A stretch of 51,329 nt of DNA from Gammaproteobacteria bacterium (GTDB taxonomy: Bacteria > Pseudomonadota > Gammaproteobacteria > Pseudomonadales > Azotimanducaceae). Below the pieces are notes generated by a model that was not told the origin of the DNA, made no database searches, and saw only the letters and a list, made by a program, of their open reading frames with translations. Of this stretch, positions 33,874-42,857 are shown one piece after another. Both the position numbers and the translations under genes were made by a program. The stretch lies in contig VXYL01000052.1 in assembly GCA_009846005.1 (NCBI GenBank), positions 1-51,329 of the forward strand, given 5' to 3'. Within the stretch, counting starts at the first letter, position 1. Each line of letters starts with the position of its first letter.

Positions 33874-35688
33874 GTGCTGAAGTGGCTGGGTGGCATTGCG
33901 ATCGGAGCGGTCCTTGGCGCCGGAACGGTGTTGTTGTTGTTGAGGCTTGAGCTACCCGTGGTCGAACACGCGACCCCCGCGCCGGCCCCGACCGAGGAGC
34001 CGCATCCAACCGAGCAACGGATCCCGTTGCGCGTGCCAACCGTGCATCAGAGCGCCCCTCCGGAAGCTCCGGCGACCCTTGCCGATACCCGCCGCCTGGC
34101 GAGCCGGTCCCAGCAGCAGATCGCGCTTCTCGAGGTGTTGCGGTCGTCAGACCCCCGCACCATGGAAGCGCTGCTCGATGAAGCCGGCACGCTCGACCGG
34201 TTCTCCCCGAGTCGCGAGTTCGCGGAACACGCGATCTACACGCGATATGCCGAACTCGATCCACAGGGTGCCCTCGGCCGCATGGTCGCCGACGAGGTCA
34301 GCTGGTGGGGCCTCCGGGAAGTGATCGCGCTGTGTGCCATGACCGACCCCGACGGCGTGCTGGACTACGTGGATGCCCTGGACGAACCGCACCGCAAGAT
34401 GCTGGCCGGGATAATCCTCAGGGAGGTGAAGGGACGAAGTGACATTCAGAACGCGTTTGCGGCGAGGTTCTCGCTGCACCGGGAACTCGACCGGGCGCGG
34501 ACGTTGGAGGCCGCCGACACCGATCCGGCGGGCGCCTGGCACGCCGCCTTGTCGCTGGACGCCAGATCCCGACCCGGATCGCTCAACCTCATCGCAACCG
34601 ATTGGGCACGGTCAGATCCCGTGGCAGCCTTCGAGGCTGCGGGCGCCCTCGCGGACTCGCAACTTCGCGAGAACGTGGAACGCGCCGTGGTGTCGGAATG
34701 GATGCGCAACGACCCCGATGCCGCGCTGAATTGGGTACTGGCCCTGCCAACCTCAAGCCACCGGGAGGCGATCGCGACCGCGTTGAATACCCTGGCACGA
34801 ACCGACTACAAGGCTGCCTTGGACACCCTGGTCGACTTGGGCGATCGCATCCTAGTCGAGCGGCTTAGCTTGCGCATGGCCTGGAACTGGGGAACCTCCG
34901 AACCGCGAGCAGCATTCGACTGGGCGGTCGCGGAAACCTCGTCGCAGATGCAGGTCGAGTTGATCCACCCCGTTATGTCTACGATCGCCCGTACGGCACC
35001 GGAAGACGCCATTTCGCTCGCATCCCGCCTCGACGACGCGCTGCAGCGCGCCGCCGCGTTCAGGAGCGTCTTCGCGACCTGGGCGCAGAGCGATGTGCGC
35101 GCCGCCGCCCGATGGATAGAGGCATCGCCCCAACCACCAAGTGACGCCGCCTACCAGCTCATCCCCGCATATGCCAAGCTGGATCCGGAAGAAGCGTTCG
35201 ATTGGCTCATGTCCCTGGATGCTTCCCAACACTGGCACGTCGATCGGCTGATCACCGAAACCGCCAAGGAGTCGCCCGGCCGGGCGAGGCAGCTCTTTGG
35301 CCGCATACCCGATGGGCCTACCAAGGAAAGAGCCGCCAAACAACTCGTAACCGGATGGATCAGGGTGGATCCGCAGGCCGCCGTGGGCGTGATTCCACGT
35401 CTGGGAGTGGACGAGACGGACGCCCTATTCAAAAACGCGTTTCGGACCTGGTGCGAATCCGATCCCGAGGCGGCCACCGCATTCCTGGGTCGGGTACCCA
35501 ATGCGTCACGGGACTCGGCCATCATGGGAATCATCGACCATGCCCTGTCGCGCGGCAACGACGTGGCGTTGGCGGAGCGGATGTACAACCGCCTTACGAG
35601 CGACGACATGCGGCGAGAAGCTGCGGCAACCTTGCACTCGAGGTTGCGTGTTGTCGATCCCGAACGGGCGAAGCGCTACGGGGGGTGA
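33874..35688 (+). CDS. Membrane-anchored alpha-solenoid repeat protein, unknown function
   Basis: 604 residues from GTG 33874, after GGAGGG at 33861-33866. An N-terminal helix (LGGIAIGAVLGAGTVLLLL) anchors or exports it, and a Pro/Glu-rich linker follows. From about residue 85 to 580 helical repeats of roughly 33-36 residues occur, each with a core like W...DP.AA..W. Examples are WARSDPVAAF, WMRNDPDAALNW, NWGTSEPRAAFDW, WAQSDVRAAARW, YAKLDPEEAFDW, WIRVDPQAAVG and WCESDPEAATAF. The pattern suggests a TPR- or HEAT-like scaffold in the periplasm. Partner and role are unknown. Confidence 0.85.
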   Translation: MLKWLGGIAIGAVLGAGTVLLLLRLELPVVEHATPAPAPTEEPHPTEQRIPLRVPTVHQSAPPEAPATLADTRRLASRSQQQIALLEVLRSSDPRTMEALLDEAGTLDRFSPSREFAEHAIYTRYAELDPQGALGRMVADEVSWWGLREVIALCAMTDPDGVLDYVDALDEPHRKMLAGIILREVKGRSDIQNAFAARFSLHRELDRARTLEAADTDPAGAWHAALSLDARSRPGSLNLIATDWARSDPVAAFEAAGALADSQLRENVERAVVSEWMRNDPDAALNWVLALPTSSHREAIATALNTLARTDYKAALDTLVDLGDRILVERLSLRMAWNWGTSEPRAAFDWAVAETSSQMQVELIHPVMSTIARTAPEDAISLASRLDDALQRAAAFRSVFATWAQSDVRAAARWIEASPQPPSDAAYQLIPAYAKLDPEEAFDWLMSLDASQHWHVDRLITETAKESPGRARQLFGRIPDGPTKERAAKQLVTGWIRVDPQAAVGVIPRLGVDETDALFKNAFRTWCESDPEAATAFLGRVPNASRDSAIMGIIDHALSRGNDVALAERMYNRLTSDDMRREAAATLHSRLRVVDPERAKRYGG

Positions 35689-35760
35689 ACTGCCAGGGGC
35701 GATGGCATGATCCGGTGACCAAGGGGGCGACCAATCCGCCAGCGCCGACCCGACCAGGCG

Positions 35761-36132
35761 TTACTTGTCCTGGCTCATCATGAAGGCGTTGCCTTCGGGG
35801 TCCGTGAGGTCGGCCAGGTAGATGCCCTCGTCCCCTCGGTCTTCCGGTTCCGAACGGAGAATGCCACCGCCGCGCACGACGGCCGCGCACGCCGCGTTGA
35901 TGTCCCGGACGGTGAACGAAAGGCCCGTCGCCCGGAACTCGCCCGAGCCGCCCCCGTGAAGCGCCACAATCGACGTCCCGTAGGAAAGTTCACTCCACCA
36001 CGGCGACTGCACCCGCACTTCGAGCCCGATCACGTCACGGTAGAAGGCAACCGCCCGTTCCATATCCTGAGCTGAAATCAGGAACTTGGTTCCCAACAGC
36101 CCGCACTGTCCGGTTTCGTCGCGAGACGCCAT
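35761..36132 (-). CDS. VOC/glyoxalase-fold protein
   Basis: A single-domain vicinal-oxygen-chelate protein of about 123 residues from ATG 36132 (ATG 36150 or 36168 are alternatives). It shows FLISAQDMERAVAFYRDVIGLEV, SIVALHGGGSGEF, LSFTVRDINAACAAVVRGGG and LADLTDPEGNAFMM, with a metal-site His and the late Glu typical of the fold. Roles range from glyoxalase or dioxygenase to resistance proteins; none can be chosen here. It is divergent from the TonB receptor gene. Confidence 0.85.
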   Translation of the reverse strand: MASRDETGQCGLLGTKFLISAQDMERAVAFYRDVIGLEVRVQSPWWSELSYGTSIVALHGGGSGEFRATGLSFTVRDINAACAAVVRGGGILRSEPEDRGDEGIYLADLTDPEGNAFMMSQDK

Positions 36133-36249
36133 AGCCTGTACCTCGAACATCGCAAACACCAACAACAATACTCAAGCTCGCCCGTATCAACCAAGGTCCG
36201 CTAGCGGTTTCGCCGGCTTTGTGCAGGCCTTCCCGAAGTCCCATATTCG

Positions 36250-36278
36250 TTGACTTGGCAACACCCAAGGTCTACGTT
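36250..36278 (+). promoter_or_regulatory. Candidate promoter of the receptor/haloperoxidase operon
   Basis: TTGACT (36250-36255) and TACGTT (36273-36278) lie 17 bases apart, 61 bases before ATG 36311 counted from the -35. The nine bases TTGACTTGG also occur before the other TonB receptor at 48350. A GGGGGG stretch at 36298-36303 is the likely ribosome site. Confidence 0.35.
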
Positions 36279-36310
36279 CAGGTTAGACATCCGCATCGGG
36301 GGGATGCGAC

Positions 36311-39052
36311 ATGGAACACACTCTAGGAAAAGCACGCTACTTCTCACTTCTCGCAACAGCCGGTACCTTCGCCGGCCTACTCTGCACGATGGCCGCACGG
36401 CCCGCCATCGCTGAACAAGAATCCGGGGACGATTCCCGCATCGAGGTCATCATCGTGACCGCGGAAAAGCGCGAGGAGTCCGTTCTCGAAGTACCGCTCA
36501 CGATGACCGCGTTCAGCTCGGAGATCATCAGGGAACTCGGCATGACCGGCGAGGAGGACCTCGAGCAACTGGTGCCGGGTTTGCAGTTCGGCTACGACTC
36601 CGAGGGCTATGGCGTCGCGATGCGCGGCATCGGCACGCAGGTCGCCGTACAGAGTCAGGCCGACCAGGCCGTCGCCTTCTACGTGGACGGCGTGTACAGC
36701 TACAAGACCTACGGCACGGCGCTGAACATGTTCGACTTGGAGCGCATCGAGGTCGCCCGGGGACCCCAGGGCACGTTGAACGGTCGGAACTCCATTGCGG
36801 GTTCCGTCAGTTTCGTGAACAAGCGGCCCTCCGACGAGCCGGACATGAACGTGTTGGTGGAATACACGGACCAGGTGACGCAGCGCTACGCCCTCGCCTT
36901 CGGCGGCCCGATGAACGAGAACGTAAGCTACCGGTTGACCGCCAGCTACTACGAGGGCGACGGTACCCAGGAGAACCTCGGCAGCGGCGGCGACTACGGT
37001 GCGCCCGACCAACTCCAGTGGTCTCCGCAGCTTCGCTTCACGAACGACAAGGTCGACGTCAACCTGCGCTATTCGTCCCTGCGCGATCAAGGCTCCGCGC
37101 GATCCCGCGTCTCGGTTACCGAAGAGGACCGCAGCGTCGCCAAGGTGCTGCTGTTCGGCTTCTGGGAACAGCCGAACGACTGGTTCCTGTACGACAAACC
37201 CGTGCCTTCCGTAGCGGATTGCCCGCCCGGGCAGTACACGGAGTTCGGCGGCATCTGCAGCGAATTGAGGAACAAAGTGCTGAGCAACCGCGCCAGCAAG
37301 CAGGACAGCAGCGCGAAACGCTGGTCCTTGAATGCCGACTACGAGCTGACCGATGACCTCACGCTGCGCTACACCTACGGAGAGAACGAGTCGCACACCT
37401 TCGGCACGCAGGACCGGGACGGTACGGACCGCGTACCGAGTGCCGCGGATCCCTCGATTCCGGCAGACCTGACCGATCCGGCCGACATCCAACGCTGGGT
37501 CGACGAGGGCGGCGAGTTCCGGGACCTCGAAGACGGCTGGCTCGAAGACGACGTCGAGTCATCCCACGAAGTCCAGGTGTTCTCGAGCTTCGACGGCCCG
37601 TTCAACTTCGTCGCCGGCATCTACACCTACGAGAACGACTCCAGCTGGCGGGACCGCCAGCACGACTGGGCCGATCCGTTGTTCACGACCGACGCCGACG
37701 AGGCGGCAACGTCGCTCGACCTGAACCGGGACGGCGTCGCCGACTTCAGTTCCTGCCAGGATTTCCTGGACAACTTCGTGTTGGCCGAGGACGACGAATC
37801 GACCCCCGACCTCGTCGAGGGCCTCGGTGAAAGCCCGACGGTATGGACGCACTGTCCACCCGGCAACGATCATACTTTCGACCGGGGCGGCGGCGCGGGA
37901 TCCACTCAGGGCACCGACGCGGTGTTCGTCAACGCGGAATACCGGTTGAACGCGAGTTGGCAGGTCTCCGGTGGCCTGCGCTGGACCAAGGACGAGAAAG
38001 CGGTGATTCCGTCGATCAGCGGCGACCACGGCGTCGGCGGCCTGCTCGACGACATCGAACGCGACCAGCGTCTCACCGACATGCCGTGGGGCGGCGTTCC
38101 CGTGTACTTCCAGTACGTACTCACGGCTCGGGACGCCAGCTGGAGCCAGACCATCGGCCACGTCAGCGTCGAATACACGCCGCGCGAGAACCTGCTCTAC
38201 TACGGTCGCATCTCCACGGGATTCCGGGCCGGCGGCTTCAACCAGATCGAGGACGAGGACACCGAGGAGTTGATCGCCCTCGGTGCGATTCCCAAGGACT
38301 TCCCCGGTTCGGAACTCGTCAACTACGAAGTGGGCATCAAGGGCCTGTTCCTCGACTCCCGGCTGCTGTTGACCGCGGGTGCGTATTTCGACGACTACGA
38401 CAAATACCACCTGAAGGCGACGCAGTACATCGGCGCGGGCGCACGGGGAAACCGCGAGGAGCCCTTCACCGACTACACGGACGCCTTCGACGGCACGGAG
38501 ATCTGGGGTTTCGAGGCCGAGTGGACCTTCCAGATGAACGAGAACTGGCGTGTGTCCGGGTTCTACAACTACCTGGATTCGTCGGTGGGTCCGCATTCCG
38601 CGTTCTTCCAGGACGACCGCGACGAAGAACGCGAGACCTTCATCCACACCTACATCGACCGCGACACCGGCATGCAGATGACGTCGGAACTGGAGCTGCC
38701 TCGGGATGTGACGGGCAACACGTTGCCCCAGCAGCCCGCCCACAAGATGGCGATGACCCTGATGTTCTCCGACATGACGGGCATCGGCCCGGTGACGGCG
38801 CTGACCACCTGGAGCTACACCGGGAGCCGCTGGTCGGACATCGGCAACGTGCCGTACCAGAAGATCCACGGGTACGACCGCTGGGATGCGCGCATCAGCT
38901 GGGAGCCAAAGCCGGACTGGGAGATCACCGGCTACGTGCAGAACATCATGGACGAGATCGGCATCCAGGAATTCGCCTACGCCAACGTCTGGCTCACCGA
39001 GCACCGCCAGATCGGCGTGCAGTTCCGGTGGCGCCCCGACATGACGCGATAG
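36311..39052 (+). CDS. TonB-dependent outer-membrane receptor
   Basis: 913 residues. A signal peptide (MEHTLGKARYFSLLATAGTF...AIA) precedes a TonB-box/plug opening IEVIIVTAEKREESVLEVPL. The plug has DLEQLVPGLQFG, MRGIGTQVA, VAFYVDGVY and LERIEVARGPQGTLNGRNSI. The barrel includes NLLYYGRISTGFRAGGFNQIE and LVNYEVGIKGLFLDSRLLL, and ends in IGVQFRWRPDMTR. It imports a large ligand with TonB energy; the ligand is unknown. The haloperoxidase fusion gene starts 34 bases later, which suggests joint use of an organic or halogenated compound, or of a siderophore-like product. Confidence 0.93.
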   Translation: MEHTLGKARYFSLLATAGTFAGLLCTMAARPAIAEQESGDDSRIEVIIVTAEKREESVLEVPLTMTAFSSEIIRELGMTGEEDLEQLVPGLQFGYDSEGYGVAMRGIGTQVAVQSQADQAVAFYVDGVYSYKTYGTALNMFDLERIEVARGPQGTLNGRNSIAGSVSFVNKRPSDEPDMNVLVEYTDQVTQRYALAFGGPMNENVSYRLTASYYEGDGTQENLGSGGDYGAPDQLQWSPQLRFTNDKVDVNLRYSSLRDQGSARSRVSVTEEDRSVAKVLLFGFWEQPNDWFLYDKPVPSVADCPPGQYTEFGGICSELRNKVLSNRASKQDSSAKRWSLNADYELTDDLTLRYTYGENESHTFGTQDRDGTDRVPSAADPSIPADLTDPADIQRWVDEGGEFRDLEDGWLEDDVESSHEVQVFSSFDGPFNFVAGIYTYENDSSWRDRQHDWADPLFTTDADEAATSLDLNRDGVADFSSCQDFLDNFVLAEDDESTPDLVEGLGESPTVWTHCPPGNDHTFDRGGGAGSTQGTDAVFVNAEYRLNASWQVSGGLRWTKDEKAVIPSISGDHGVGGLLDDIERDQRLTDMPWGGVPVYFQYVLTARDASWSQTIGHVSVEYTPRENLLYYGRISTGFRAGGFNQIEDEDTEELIALGAIPKDFPGSELVNYEVGIKGLFLDSRLLLTAGAYFDDYDKYHLKATQYIGAGARGNREEPFTDYTDAFDGTEIWGFEAEWTFQMNENWRVSGFYNYLDSSVGPHSAFFQDDRDEERETFIHTYIDRDTGMQMTSELELPRDVTGNTLPQQPAHKMAMTLMFSDMTGIGPVTALTTWSYTGSRWSDIGNVPYQKIHGYDRWDARISWEPKPDWEITGYVQNIMDEIGIQEFAYANVWLTEHRQIGVQFRWRPDMTR

Positions 39053-39086
39053 GGTCACCCGCGCTCCCTCGAGCGCAGGGGCCGAC

Positions 39087-42000
39087 ATGAGGGTGTTGCG
39101 CTGGCTTGTCTGGCTGCCAGCCCTCGTTGTCGGTTGTGGCGGCGGCGGGTCGGGGTCCGCGCCGCCACCACCGCCGTCGCCGACGGCCCCCGTGACGCCT
39201 CCACCCGTAGCCGAAGGCGACGGGCTTGTCTTCGAGCGCTACACGGCGACCCCGTTCAGCCGCTCGTTCGGCAACGTGGTCACGCAGATGTCCGACTCGG
39301 AGCTCTTGAGCGGTGGCCTCGCGGCCGCCGACGTGGACGCCGACGGCGACGTGGACTTCTACGTCGTCGGCGGCAACCAGGCGCCCAATCACTTCTACCG
39401 CAATCGCGGCGACGGCACGTTCAAGGAGGTCGGCAGCGAACTCGGCCTCGACCTCATCCACTGGGGAAGCGGCCCGGCCTTCGGCGACATCGATGGCGAC
39501 GGAGACCTGGACCTGTTCGTCGGCGCCGTCGTCGGCGACCCGCACCACGTTTTCGAGAACCGGCTCGACGAGTCCGAAGCGCAATTCGTCGACATCACCG
39601 AGACATCCGGCATCCGGTTGACCTCGATGAACACGGTCTCCGCGACGTTCTTCGACTACGACCGGGACGGATTCGTCGACCTCTTCCTCACCCACTGGAG
39701 CAACCACTACGACGCGGGCGCGGACACCGAGACCGTCTGGCGCAACAACGGCAACGGCACGTTCACGAACACCAGCATCGAGACCGGAATCGCCGCCGCC
39801 CTGGTCGAACAGAACACCGATTGGACGTTCACCCCGAACTTCAGCGACATCGACGACGACGGCGACGGCGACCTCCTGATGGCGTCGGATTTCGAGGAGA
39901 GCCAGATCTTCCTCAACAACGGCGACGGCACATTCAGCAACATCACCGATCAGGACGTCATCATCGACCAAGCCGGCATGGGTGCCGCGGTCGGCGACTA
40001 CGACCGGGACGGCGACATGGACTGGTTCGTCACCTCCATCTACAACCTCGACGTGGATGGGGGGCGCGAGTTCGGCAACCGTCTCTACCGCAACGACGGC
40101 GACGGGGTGTTCCGGGATCTAACCATGCCAGCCAAGGTGGACGATGGCGGCTGGGCATGGGGTGCCTGCGCGGCGGACTTCGACAACGACACGAACGTCG
40201 ACATCCTGCACGTCAACGGCTGGGACGTCGTGGAAGGCAAGGACTACCGCAACGACCCCATACGGTTTTTCTACAATACCGGCCCCGGCAACGTCATCTT
40301 TCGCGAACGCGCCCGCGACGTCGGCCTGACCAACGCCTCCCAGGGCCGGGGCGTCGCCTGCTTCGACATGGACCGCGACGGGGATGTCGACGTGTTGATC
40401 TCCAACAACTCGGGCGCGAACGTGGTGCTCTACCGGAACGAGTCGACGAACGACAACCACTACCTCGGCATTCGTCTCGAGGGGGCCGCCCCCAATCACC
40501 TCGGGATTGGGGCACGCATCACCGTGACCACGGCGGACGGCACTCAGATCCGCGACCTCGGCGGACGCAACAACTACGTTTCGCACGATCCCCTCGAGGT
40601 TCACTTCGGGCTCGCCGAGGCAACCGCGGCCGATGTCGAAGTGCGCTGGCCCGATGGCACCACGTCAACGATGACCGGTGTGTCGGTCGACCAGCTACTC
40701 ACGATTCGCCAGCAGGCGACCAACCTCCGCCTCGTCGTGCTGCACGGTGACGGCGACGGCGTCTACGATGCCGGCGACGACGTCACGGTGGACGCGTCCG
40801 CAGCCGCCGAGGACTACTACTTCTCCCATTGGTCGAGCAGCGGCGGCGGACTTTTCGCGAACGCTCGCGCCTCGAACACCACGTTCACGATGCCCGCGTC
40901 GACCGTCACCGTCACGGCACACTACCTGCCCGGTGTGTCGCCCGACGCCGAGGTTTCCGCTGCCCGGCGCTGGATCGAGGTGCTGCTGCAGGCGATCCGC
41001 AACGATTACGCGCGACCAACTGTGCACGCCCGCAACCTGTTCCACGTGTCCGCCGCCATGTACGACGCCTGGGCCGCCTACGACCAATCCGATACCGCCG
41101 CAAGCCCCTGGTTGCTTGGCCGAACCCGGGCCGGTTCACGATGTGCCCTCGACGATTTCCCCACCCCCGCGGACGTCGAAGCGGCGCGGCGCACGGCTTT
41201 GAGCTATGCGGCGCACCGGTTGATCCGGCATCGGTTCGACGCATCGCCCGGGACCAGTGCAATCCGCCGCGACGCGACTGCCTTGATGGGCCACTTCGGC
41301 TACGACGTGGACTACGCCGAGACGGATCTCGACTTCGGTGCGGCCGCCCTCGGCAACCACCTCGGCCAGTGCTACATCGACTTCGGCCTCGTCGACGGCG
41401 CCAACGAGGCAAACGACTACGCCAACATCGCCTACGAACCCGTCAACGCGGCCCTCGAACCCGAAAAGCCGGGCAACCCCAATATCACGGATCTGAACCG
41501 TTGGCAGCCCCTCGCGCTCGCCGAGTTTGTCGATCAGGCCGGCAACCCCGCCGACTCCGAACCCCAGTTCCTGAGCCCCGAGTGGGGTTCGGTGGTGCCC
41601 TTCGCGCTCGTCGAAGAGGATCTCACTCTCCATGAACGCGAGGGCTTCGAGTACCGGGTCTTCCACGACCCGGGACCGCCGCCGATGATCGGCGCGGACG
41701 GCGCGGAACACTACAAGTGGTCCCACGCGTTGGTGGCCGTGTGGTCGTCCCATCTCGATCCCGCCGACGGCGTGACCTGGGACATCTCCCCGGCACGCGT
41801 CGGCAACATCCAGTCCTACCCCGATGGGTTCGAGGACCATTCGGCTTTCTTCGCCATCGAAGGAGGTGACACCGGCCGGGGCCACACGACGAACCCCGCG
41901 ACGGGCGAGGCTTACGAACCCCAAGTCGTGCCGAGAGGCGACTACACACGCGTGCTGGCGGAGTTCTGGGCCGACGGCCCGGACTCCGAGACGCCACCGG

Positions 42001-42821
42001 GACACTGGTTCGTGATCCTGAACGAGGTCAACGACCACCCGCTGCTGGCGCGCCGATTCCGGGGCGAAGGTCCCGTTCTCGGTCTGCTGGAGTGGGACGT
42101 GAAGGCCTACTTCGCGCTCGGCGGCACGATGCACGATGCCGCCATCGCGGCATGGGGCGTCAAGGGTTGGTACGACTACGTCCGGCCCATCTCTTCGCTG
42201 CGCGCCATGGCCGACCGGGGCCAAGGCACCGATCCAGCGCGCGCTTCCCACCACGTCGACGGGATTCCCTTGCGAGAGGGCTACATCGAGTTGGTGGAAG
42301 CCGGCGACGCCCTGGCGGGAACCGACGACGAACACGTGGGCAAGATCAAACTGTTCGCCTGGCGCGGGCCGGAAGCCGTCGCGGATCCGGATACAGACGT
42401 GGCCGGCGTCGGCTGGATCCTCGCGGAGAACTGGTGGCCCTACCAGCGACCCACTTTCGTCACGCCGCCCTTCGCCGGCTACGTGTCGGGCCACTCGACC
42501 TATTCCCGGGCGGCGGCGGAAGTGCTGACCGCGCTGACCGGCGACGCGTACTTTCCCGGGGGCATGAGCGACTTCGAGATCCGGGCCGACGAGTTCCTGG
42601 TCTTCGAAGACGGTCCCTCCGTGGACATGACCCTGCAATGGGCCACCTACCGCGACGCTTCCGACCAATGCAGCCTGTCGCGCATCTGGGGCGGCATCCA
42701 TCCGCCGGCGGACGACATCCCGGGCCGCCTGATCGGCATCGAGGTCGGCAACGACGCATTCGCACACGCCCAGCGGTACTTCGAGGGCCGCGCCGATTCC
42801 GTTCAAGGTCGCATGCCATAA
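39087..42821 (+). CDS. Lipoprotein fusion: FG-GAP/VCBS repeats, ASPIC/UnbV, InlB-like repeat and vanadium-haloperoxidase domain
   Basis: 1244 residues. The lipobox LPALVVGC sits before a GGGGSGS and proline linker. FG-GAP/VCBS calcium-binding blades (DVDADGDVDFYVVGG, DIDGDGDLDLFVGA, DYDRDGDMDWFVTS, DMDRDGDVDVLISN) fill about 70-445. An ASPIC/UnbV domain (GIGARITVTTADGTQIRDLG, VEVRWPDGTTSTM) follows to about 550, then an InlB-type repeat to about 610. The C-terminal part has the haloperoxidase/PAP2 vanadate site: K1026 to R1033-P1034 (KGWYDYVRP), S1134-G1135-H1136 (YVSGHSTYS) and SRIWGGIHPPAD with R1199 and His1205. The spacing fits KX6RP and SRX5HX3D. Val replaces the usual Pro of PSGH. It could halogenate with peroxide or act as a phosphatase. 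Confidence 0.92.
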   Translation: MRVLRWLVWLPALVVGCGGGGSGSAPPPPPSPTAPVTPPPVAEGDGLVFERYTATPFSRSFGNVVTQMSDSELLSGGLAAADVDADGDVDFYVVGGNQAPNHFYRNRGDGTFKEVGSELGLDLIHWGSGPAFGDIDGDGDLDLFVGAVVGDPHHVFENRLDESEAQFVDITETSGIRLTSMNTVSATFFDYDRDGFVDLFLTHWSNHYDAGADTETVWRNNGNGTFTNTSIETGIAAALVEQNTDWTFTPNFSDIDDDGDGDLLMASDFEESQIFLNNGDGTFSNITDQDVIIDQAGMGAAVGDYDRDGDMDWFVTSIYNLDVDGGREFGNRLYRNDGDGVFRDLTMPAKVDDGGWAWGACAADFDNDTNVDILHVNGWDVVEGKDYRNDPIRFFYNTGPGNVIFRERARDVGLTNASQGRGVACFDMDRDGDVDVLISNNSGANVVLYRNESTNDNHYLGIRLEGAAPNHLGIGARITVTTADGTQIRDLGGRNNYVSHDPLEVHFGLAEATAADVEVRWPDGTTSTMTGVSVDQLLTIRQQATNLRLVVLHGDGDGVYDAGDDVTVDASAAAEDYYFSHWSSSGGGLFANARASNTTFTMPASTVTVTAHYLPGVSPDAEVSAARRWIEVLLQAIRNDYARPTVHARNLFHVSAAMYDAWAAYDQSDTAASPWLLGRTRAGSRCALDDFPTPADVEAARRTALSYAAHRLIRHRFDASPGTSAIRRDATALMGHFGYDVDYAETDLDFGAAALGNHLGQCYIDFGLVDGANEANDYANIAYEPVNAALEPEKPGNPNITDLNRWQPLALAEFVDQAGNPADSEPQFLSPEWGSVVPFALVEEDLTLHEREGFEYRVFHDPGPPPMIGADGAEHYKWSHALVAVWSSHLDPADGVTWDISPARVGNIQSYPDGFEDHSAFFAIEGGDTGRGHTTNPATGEAYEPQVVPRGDYTRVLAEFWADGPDSETPPGHWFVILNEVNDHPLLARRFRGEGPVLGLLEWDVKAYFALGGTMHDAAIAAWGVKGWYDYVRPISSLRAMADRGQGTDPARASHHVDGIPLREGYIELVEAGDALAGTDDEHVGKIKLFAWRGPEAVADPDTDVAGVGWILAENWWPYQRPTFVTPPFAGYVSGHSTYSRAAAEVLTALTGDAYFPGGMSDFEIRADEFLVFEDGPSVDMTLQWATYRDASDQCSLSRIWGGIHPPADDIPGRLIGIEVGNDAFAHAQRYFEGRADSVQGRMP

Positions 42822-42857
42822 TGCCCTGATGGTCGACTTCGGGCGAAATGTAATCGT

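Noticed and set aside
37559-39088. 509-codon open frame on the - strand
   Set aside because: It mirrors the TonB receptor and has no signal, motif or ribosome site.
39134-40750. 538-codon Arg-rich frame on the + strand
   Set aside because: It is frame-shifted translation of the FG-GAP region; the DGDGD code gives RRRR in another frame.
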